Origin: Isoetes taiwanensis
Taxonomy: Eukaryota > Streptophyta > Lycopodiopsida > Isoetales > Isoetaceae
Length of the DNA: 64,000 bases
Assembly (NCBI GenBank): GCA_021234155.1
Contig: JAJEKV010000139.1
Span: 62,001 to 126,000, forward strand
Direction of reading: 5' to 3'
Shown: positions 57,170 through 64,000 of the stretch, piece after piece
Numbering within the stretch: the stretch's first letter is position 1
How the letters are laid out: each line of letters begins with the position of its first letter
Position numbers and translations under genes: made by a program
Notes under the pieces: generated by a model
What the model was told of the DNA's origin: nothing
Database searches by the model: none
The model's input: only the letters and a program-made list of their open reading frames with translations

Positions 57170-58159
57170 TGCCTTTCTCCTGTTGTGTGTGCTAAGAGAG
57201 GTGCTAATGCTTTTAAATTCAGAGATAAAATGCATGGGTAGTGGTCTAATCACTATTGTTATCTGAGATATAGAAGTAAAATCCAATGGTCTGGATATTT
57301 GTGGCAATATTTTGTCAAATTGCCCTTGAGATTCAGTTACATAGCAGTAAATGCATGGTGATTTATAACCTTAAATGGCAGATCTGGACAAATTTATGCA
57401 TATGTTCCGTGCTGTAAGATGGCATCCAGTAGCGTATATATTTGTAACTATCTCAACAGTTTGATAATTCTGCAAAATAGAGATAGCATGATAATTAGGC
57501 ACATGTCTAGAAGATATGATATGATGCCTATTTGTTTTATGATTGTAATTTCTGATGTTTGTTTTGGAATTTGTTGTGAAGGGGGATAACATCAGAGGAT
57601 CCCATGACACCTGCTATCCTCAGCATGGCAACTATTCTGATGCTTGTTTTTTGTTGTTTTGAATGCAGGTAATAGGGTCCTCTGCTCTCTGTTATGTTTT
57701 CAAGTTTAAAAATTGTGGATTTGACATATGGCTACGAAGACATCAAAACTTTCATATTATGTTATGCAAATCTTGTAATGGTTGTTTGACATTTATTACG
57801 ATGTATCTATTTTCCCATGTACATGTAGTTTGATGTTCTTTGAATATTATTACACCAAGCTATTGCTGGATTGTTAGATATATGATTAATAGGAAAAGTA
57901 TCCACCATTTTTGGATTTTTATCTTATTGAATTAACCATGTCTTGGTCTCAATACATATTCACTTGTATGTTGAAAGAACTACTTATTGATCTTGTTGCA
58001 AGATTAGTGGACTGGGCTTGTACCTCTTTTTTTAGTGGATTGGACTTGTCTCTCTTTTTAGATGAAGATGGGAGTACTTTTCTAGGAGTTCACTCTCTTG
58101 ATATTGCAATCATATTTTCAACTTCTTGTTGTACCACCACTCCTTCTATTTGCGAAATT
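57170..58159. other. Intergenic, no gene recognised
   Basis: The longest open frame (57,911-58,225, plus, 104 aa) is hydrophobic with no recognisable domain and runs into a repeat region; I do not call it a gene. Confidence 0.4.
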
Positions 58160-58755
58160 CCTATGGCCCACTATAATAAACTTCTAAAGAACCACTATAG
58201 ACGTTGTTTTTTATGTTATTCTTAGTAAGAACCACATAACATAGTGGTTTTCATAACGAGTACATGGTTATTAATATTGATTTTATGTTATAACGTGGTT
58301 TAGTAAAACTAATATTAGTTTATTGCATGGTTTCTAGCATCAATGGTGGTCTTTGATGTTGGTTCTCTAACGTCCCATGGTTTATTAAATACAAAGTGGT
58401 TTGTAGTATAGTTTGCAACACTGCTTTAATTATCAAAATGGTTATTCATATTGATTTTGTATCGTCACTTGTCTTTCATAAGTTGAAGTAGTTTATGACA
58501 TGGTTTTTATACCAATTTAAATGCCATGGTGGTCATTCATGCTAGTTTTTATTATGAAAATGTATGATATAAAATGATCGTGGTTTATAGCATGGTTTTC
58601 AATAAATATTGAATTAATTGTCATGGTAATTATCCATAGTTATCACCTAAAAGGATGTGGCTATTCATAGTGGTTGCTCGTAAGGCACCCAAAAAACTAT
58701 TGTCATAATTAATTACTACAAAACCACTATAGATATATATATATGGTCTTTTGTA
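58160..58755. repeat. Diverged GTGGTTT-rich repeat region with terminal hairpin
   Basis: Words of the form ATGGTTT/GTGGTT recur roughly every 30-60 bp. AACCACTATAGA occurs at 58,190 and 58,726. The right end holds ACTACAAAACCACTATAG and TATGGTCTTTTGTAGT, an inverted pair separated by TA repeats. It is possibly a decayed MITE with CACTA-like ends. Confidence 0.45.
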
Positions 58756-58825
58756 GTTTTTTTGTTTTTTGAAGGACGTTAGATTTACTCAAAAATATCA
58801 AGCAAACTAGTACATGTGAAAATTC

Positions 58826-59128
58826 AAAGGCATCTTTTCTAATCTACATGCCCCTTGACACCATACCACAACCAAGAAGACTAGGCTCATACTACAAAAT
58901 ATACTCCATTGGAGGGGATTCATACTTCCATAAAGAATAAAAATACAAGGGGTAGACATGAAAATAAAGATATTAGGGCCTCAAGGCATCTTTTCTAATT
59001 TACATGCCCTTCGACACCATACCATAACCAAGATCGCTAGGCTCATATTAAAAAATATACTCCCATGAGAAATTCATACCTCCATAGGGAATAAAATACA
59101 ACGGATATACATGAAAATAAAGACACTA
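58826..59128. repeat. 150-bp tandem duplication
   Basis: Two copies begin AAGGCATCTTTTCTAAT (58,829 and 58,982) and share TACATGCCC, GACACCATACCA and GACATGAAAATAAAGA with small changes. Confidence 0.8.
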
Positions 59129-59326
59129 GACGCTCTTTCTGCATACGTTAGTACTGTTACCCATGGACGGACTCATATCTCTATCATAGAGTATACAATT
59201 ACAATTCAAGGGTTGACCCATTGACCTTAAGGCCCAATTGTTTCCTTAACCAATAAGGTAAGGGGTCGTTAATAAACCATGTTGTTTTTATAAATTTGCT
59301 TTTTTGGGGACTCCTTGGCATATAGA

Positions 59327-60220
59327 ATAGAATAGTTTTTTTTAACGTCCACGGAGAAATTACAAGTTATATAACCCTTAGGAGAAATAATGGGACCATT
59401 CATATCATATAAATCCCATGGGGGGACTCTTACCTCTACTATGAGGGTTTACAACATTTGGATTTGAATCATTGACTAGAAATGCAACCCTCAAGCGTGA
59501 AACCTAAACCAATGAAAGTAAAAGTCTTTGTCCCTAGATTGGAAGTAACATTTCACCGTTAGTCACACTCAATTCCTTATGATAATAATAAATCTTGTTC
59601 TTTTACATGTTCAACAGGGATGAGCACACCTACCACAATCAAGCATAACATATTTTTTTTGTTTCTTGGCTTCGATTCCTTTAAGAGCTAGAATACTAGG
59701 GATGCCAATACCTCATTTTGATTGAATAGTTTATTCAAACAAAGCTTATTATTACTATGCGACAGACTTGTGATTTCTTACTAAACAATATTACACTGAT
59801 CTAGATAGCAAATATAGATGAAAAATCACAAAATATGCTTGATCATGTAAAGCCAAAGTTCAAACACCAACAAATCCTGTCCTGGCATGGCTCCCCAATC
59901 CATCTGCCTGTCTCAATTCGGAGACGGTGGGTACCTGTGCGAATGGAGGCAATGAGTCTTTCATAGGCAGATGGGTACGCATGTAACGTTGTGTGCCCCG
60001 CTTCAAGGTGGGGTTTATATGGCGCTGGCAATGTGTTGCCTTGACGTGTTCAAGAGTGCCGACATCCCAAAACTCGTTGAGGAAGCAAGCGTCTAGGTAT
60101 TGTCTCAAGCTCCAGCCTGCCTCTGTTTGCATTTGTATTCCTGCAAATTTTATCTGGCAAGCCACTCTCGCTTTTCCTTCCAACATGCCCACACCTGGCC
60201 CACACCTAGGTGCTTAACTA
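59327..60220 (-). mobile_element. 5'-truncated LINE-A copy
   Basis: On minus, two overlapping frames between 60,192 and 59,843 encode the LINE C-terminal region: LDACFLNEFWDVGTLEHVKA, comparable with FDACFMAKLWDVRPHITR at about 27,590, then LRIETGRWIGEPCQDRICWC, comparable with HRIETGRWIREPMRGRVQCC at 27,440. The 3' end at about 59,327-59,356 carries TCCGTGGACGTT and a TATTC-type tail. Everything upstream of the C-terminus is missing, as expected of abortive reverse transcription. Confidence 0.75.
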
Positions 60221-60980
60221 AAATGATTTGAATTAGTTGACCATTTAGAATTGATAAATGGAATTTGTTTCAGTCTTATGGTGATTTGTTCATACTATTC
60301 TTGTTCTTCTTACTTCTCATAATTCTACAAGAAGTTTATTGCATTGCCAATTAGTAAAAAGCCATGATGATGGAGATGCAAACAACTTGAATGTAAGGTT
60401 CTGCATTAGAATGTATTTACTTCTTGTGTCACATTGAGATTTGCAATTACATTGTTGTGCTTTGATAGTTATTGAAATTTGTAGGATCTAAAGCAAATCA
60501 TGCCAGAGTTCAAAGGATGCCTTGAGAAAGTGTCTTATTTGCTTTTTCAATTCGTACAAATGGTAGCAGATTGCCAGTTGACTTTCCTAGTGTTAAGGTT
60601 CCTAAGAAGAAATATCATCGACACTTATAAACAATGAATTGTGCTCAAATTTGTATGCAAGAGAAACCTTGGGGTTTAAGATCCGGGGTGAAAGTAGTAA
60701 GCACTGAGGTGTTCGTTGCAATGTGAAATCAGGGTAACAACAATTCAGCAGGGTGGAATCAGCCAAAAAATGGGGTGAAAATGCCTGAATGTGGGATAAA
60801 AATGCAAGTATCTTAGATCAAAGAAGAATGCAAGGTAGATGGAAGAATGCAAGGTGAATCGTTAGAACATAAGGTAATTTTGCTAGAACGTGATGTAACA
60901 CTACCACCCCAATTCTGGGTCCACACTTAAAAACAACAGTAAAAGAAAAAGCACATGTTGTTGTTCAAAAAACTCTACAT
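60221..60980. other. Left flank of the satellite, partly repeated on its right side
   Basis: GAATGCAAGGTGAATCGTTAGAACATAAGG (60,845, split here) resembles the sequence at 63,875 on the far side of the satellite. No gene seen. Confidence 0.5.
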
Positions 60981-60984
60981 GTGG

Positions 60985-61835
60985 TTATGTGGAGGTGTGG
61001 TTTATTAAGAAGATGGTGTAGGTTTTTTTTAAGGAGCTATAGCTTTTTTTTTTTTGAAGGTGTGGTTTTTTTTTTAGGCGTGGTTTCATTTTGCGGAAGT
61101 GTAGTTTTTTTTTTAAAGATGAATTGTTTTTAAGAGGATGTTGTTTTCTGAGGTGTGGTTTATAATAAGGTGTTGTTTTTAAGTATCTATTTTTTAAAGA
61201 AATATGGGTTTTTAAGGTGTCGTTTATAAGTAGGTGTAGTTTTTAAGTAGTTGTTTTCTAAGGAAGTATAGTTTTCTGAAGTGGTATAATTTTTTAAGTC
61301 TAGGTGTTGTTTTTTGAGGTGTGGTTTATAAGTGAGTGTAGTTTTTAAGCAGCTGTTTTGGAAAGAAGTATGGGTTTTTGAGGTGTAGTTTATAAGTGGG
61401 TGTAGTTCTTAAGTGGCTGTTTTTTTATGGAAGTATGGTTTTCTGAAGTGGTGTGATTTTTTAAGTTGAGGTGTTGTTTTTGAGGTGTGGTTTATAAGTG
61501 GGTGTAGTTTTTAAGTAGCTGTTTTTTAAAGAAGTATGGTTTTTTGAGGTGTGGTTTATAAGTGGGTGTAGTTTTTTAAGTAGTTGTTTTTAATAAAGTA
61601 TGGTTTTTCCGGCGTGGTGTGGTTTATATAACTAGGTGTGGTTTATATAACTAGGTGTAGTTTTTAAGTAGTTGTTTTTTAAAGTAAGTATAGTTTTTTA
61701 GGTGTGGTTTTTAAGTAGGTGTAGTTTTTAAGTGGCTGTTTTTTAAAGAAGTGTGGTTTTTAAAGTGGTGTGGTTTATAACTAGGGTATAGTTTTTACGC
61801 ACTATTTCTTAAGGAAGTATGGTTTTTTTTTTTTT
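60985..61835. repeat. GT-rich tandem array
   Basis: About ten degenerate units of the form AGGTGTGGTTTATAAGTG then GGTGTAGTTTTTAAGTAG then CTGTTTTTTAAAGAAGTATG, with period about 80-105 bp. The strand is almost free of C. It ends in a T run of about 18 at 61,824-61,841. Confidence 0.85.
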
Positions 61836-61954
61836 TTTTTTCTTGAGGCTATTTCTTAAGCAAAGCACCACCACCGAATATTGTTTGTGTGCTCAAATTT
61901 GGAAATGTATCGTATTGTTTTATATTCATGAAAATACCTTCAAAGGTTAGATCC

Positions 61955-63545
61955 AAGGTGGCTCAAACATGCCACATGGCTCCAACATGCCACCTAGGCT
62001 CCAACATGCCAAGGTGGCTCAAGCATGCCACCTAGGCACCAACATGTCACCTAGGCTCAAACATGCCAAGGTGGCTCAAACATGCCATGCGGGGCTCCTA
62101 CATGCCACCTATAGGCTCCAACATGCCACATGGGCTCCAACATGCGACCTAGGCTCCAACATGCCAACGTGCCTCAAACATGCCACCTAGGCTTCAACAT
62201 GACACCTAGGCTCAAACATGCCAAGGTGGCTCAAACATGCCACGAGGGCTTCATGCCACCTAGGCTCCAACATATCAAGGTGGTCAAAACATGCCATGTG
62301 GGTTCCAACATGCCACCTAGGCTCCAACCTGCCAAGGTGGCTCAAGCATGCCGCCTAGGCACCAACATGCCACCAAGGCTCAAACATGCCAAGGTGGCTC
62401 AAAAATGCCATGTCCAACATGCCACCTAGGCCGCAACATGCCAAGGTGGCTCATTACAACATGCCACCTAGGCTCCAACATGCCAAGGTGGCTCATACAT
62501 GCCACGTGGGCTCCCAACATGCCACCTAGGCACCAACATGCCAAGGTGGCTCAAACATACCACCTAGGCTCCAATATGCTAGCTAGGCTCAAACATGCCA
62601 AGGTGTATCAAATATGCCACGCAGGCTCCAACATGCCAAGGTGGCTCAAACATGCCATGCAGGCTCCTACATGCCACCTAGGCTCCAACATGCCAAAGTG
62701 GCTCAAGCATGCCACGCGGGCTCCTACATGCCACCTAGGGTCCAACATGCCAAGGTGGCTCAAACATGCCACGCGGGCTCCTACATGCCACCTATAGGCT
62801 CCAACATGCCACATGGGCTCCAACATGCGACCTAGGCTCCAACATGCCAACGTGGCTCAAACATGCCACCTAGGCTTCAACATGACACCTAGGCTCAAAC
62901 ATGCCAAGGTGGCTCAAACATGCCACGTGGGCTTCATGCCACCTAGGCTCCAACATATCAAGGTGGCTGAAACATGCCATGTGGGGTCCAACATGCCACC
63001 TAGGCTCCAACCTGCCAAGGTGGCTCAAGCATGCCGCCTAGGCACCAACATGCCACCAAGGCTCAAACATGCCACGGTGGCTCAAACATGCCATGCGGGT
63101 CCAACATGCCACCTAGGGCGCAACATGCCAAGGTAGCTCATACATGCCACGTGGGCTCCCAACATGCCACCTAGGCTCCAACATGCCAAGGTGGCTCATA
63201 CATGCCACGTGGGCTTCCAACATGCCACCTAGGCTCCAACATGCCAAGGTGGCTCAAACATACCACCTAGGCTCCAATATGCCAGCTAGGCTCAAACATG
63301 CCAAGGTGTATCAAATATGCCACGCAGGCTCCAACATGCCAAGGTGGCTCAAACATGCCATGTAGGCTCCTACATGCCACCTAGGCTCCAACATGCCAAA
63401 GTGGCTCAAACATGCCACGCGGGCTCCTACATGCCACCTAGGGTCCAACATGCCAAGGTGGCTCAAACATGCCACCTAGGCTCAAACATGCCAAGGTGGC
63501 TCAAACATGCCACGCGGGCTCCAACATGCCACCTAGGCTCCAGAG
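61955..63545. repeat. 19/38-bp satellite with 683-bp higher-order repeat
   Basis: The basic units TGCCACCTAGGCTCCAACA and TGCCAAGGTGGCTCAAACA (19 bp each) alternate as 38-bp dimers. Landmarks in the first half (62,131 TGGGCTCCAACATGCGACC; 62,331 GCCAAGGTGGCTCAAGCATG) recur exactly 683 bp later (62,814; 63,014). A third landmark (GGTGTATCAAATATGCC at 62,602) recurs after 703 bp, showing one extra unit in the second copy. The long open frames inside are composition artefacts. Confidence 0.9.
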
Positions 63546-64000
63546 TTGCAAGCACCAACATTTGCACTGCTTCAAAATTCCAGCGTGCATATACAGAATT
63601 GTTTCTGCCCCACACGAAGAAGATGACCAGATATGCTTCTTTGTTAGCAATGGTGAACTTGCTCTATAGCAGCAAGGTGCGGGCATATAAAGGTAAATAG
63701 CGAACAATGACATGTGAGAAGGTTTTGGCAACAATGCTGATGCCATCAAGGGGAGGCATTGTTGACACAAAGGAATGTCAAGCAAAGAGACATTCCCATT
63801 ACATGGAAGCCACTTAGAGAAAATTCGGCTAATGTAGAATGCACTAGATGATGTAATTGCAACCTAGATGAGAAGAATGCAAGGTAAATCGTTGGAATCT
63901 AAGGTAAAATTTGCAGAATGTGAGGTAAGTTCAGAGCGTGAGGTAAGTAGAGCATAATGACATGTGAGAAAATTTTGGCTTGGAAAACAAAAAAAAAAAA
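63546..64000. other. Right flank of the satellite
   Basis: AATGACATGTGAGAA occurs at 63,706 and 63,957, so about 250 bp is duplicated here. Part of it matches the left flank at 60,820-60,900. No gene seen. Confidence 0.5.

Noticed and set aside
57911-58225. 104-residue hydrophobic plus-strand frame as a membrane protein gene
   Set aside because: It ends inside a repeat region, has no known domain, and hydrophobicity follows from T-rich sequence.
59200-59545. Two further SINE-like heads (GGTTAAGG and ATTCAAATCC words)
   Set aside because: The boxes are too degenerate and part of the region is the 3' UTR of the truncated LINE-A copy.
61955-63545. CRISPR-like array of short regularly spaced repeats
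   Set aside because: The units are contiguous 19-bp repeats with no unique spacers, in a plant nuclear context; this is a satellite.
61969-63700. Several overlapping open frames encoding Met-Pro-Pro-Arg-Leu-Gln-His-type repeats
   Set aside because: They arise because the satellite unit lacks stops in most frames. Frames change between units and there is no start context or domain.

Overview
This is nuclear DNA of a land plant or close streptophyte relative. The evidence is a plant-type kinesin-7 gene with about 18 small GT-AG exons, plant Ty3/gypsy retrotransposons, LINEs, tRNA-derived repeats, and large amounts of tandem and nested repeat. There are no prokaryotic or organellar features. 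Several things (short introns of about 60-350 bp, a LINE lineage with an APE endonuclease, an RNase H placed upstream of RT) make a non-flowering plant plausible, but the sequence alone does not settle this. Repeat copies differ by many one- and two-base indels, so most transposon reading frames are broken. Either these elements are old or the assembly carries indel errors.

Layout. 1-2,345: a direct-repeat copy (A), matched by copy B at about 10,923-13,312; together they flank the only clear host gene. 4,088-9,377 (minus): a KIN-7/CENP-E-type kinesin with an intact motor domain and a damaged coiled-coil/tail. 9,400-14,058: LINE 3'-end debris, a minisatellite, copy B and an inverted repeat. 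14,059-25,699 (minus): Ty3/gypsy element 1, with two RNase H domains and internal tandem duplications; its 3' LTR is split by a 2.7-kb DNA transposon (14,177-16,872). 25,950-26,940 (plus): LINE-B endonuclease fragment. 26,987-43,290 (minus): LINE-A, carrying a 316-bp MITE and interrupted by Ty3/gypsy element 2 (29,635-40,549), which has extra coding sequence after integrase. 43,300-47,160: 180-bp tandem repeats, a LINE-B RT fragment, a six-copy tRNA-like array and a 0.7-kb purine tract.

47,340-57,170 is bounded by exact 13-bp inverted repeats and clusters of the palindrome ACGTCGCATGCGACGT. It holds one spliced plus-strand gene candidate (48,926-49,672) near its left end and may be a large DNA transposon or a nest of them. 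57,170-60,980 holds diverged repeats and a 5'-truncated LINE-A copy. 60,985-63,545 is a GT-rich tandem array followed by a 19/38-bp satellite with a higher-order repeat of about 683 bp.

Functionally the window is one mitotic motor gene embedded in layered transposons. The order of insertions can be read: LINE-A, then element 2 and the MITE into it; element 1, then the DNA transposon into its LTR, then a 52-bp LINE-A offshoot into that.
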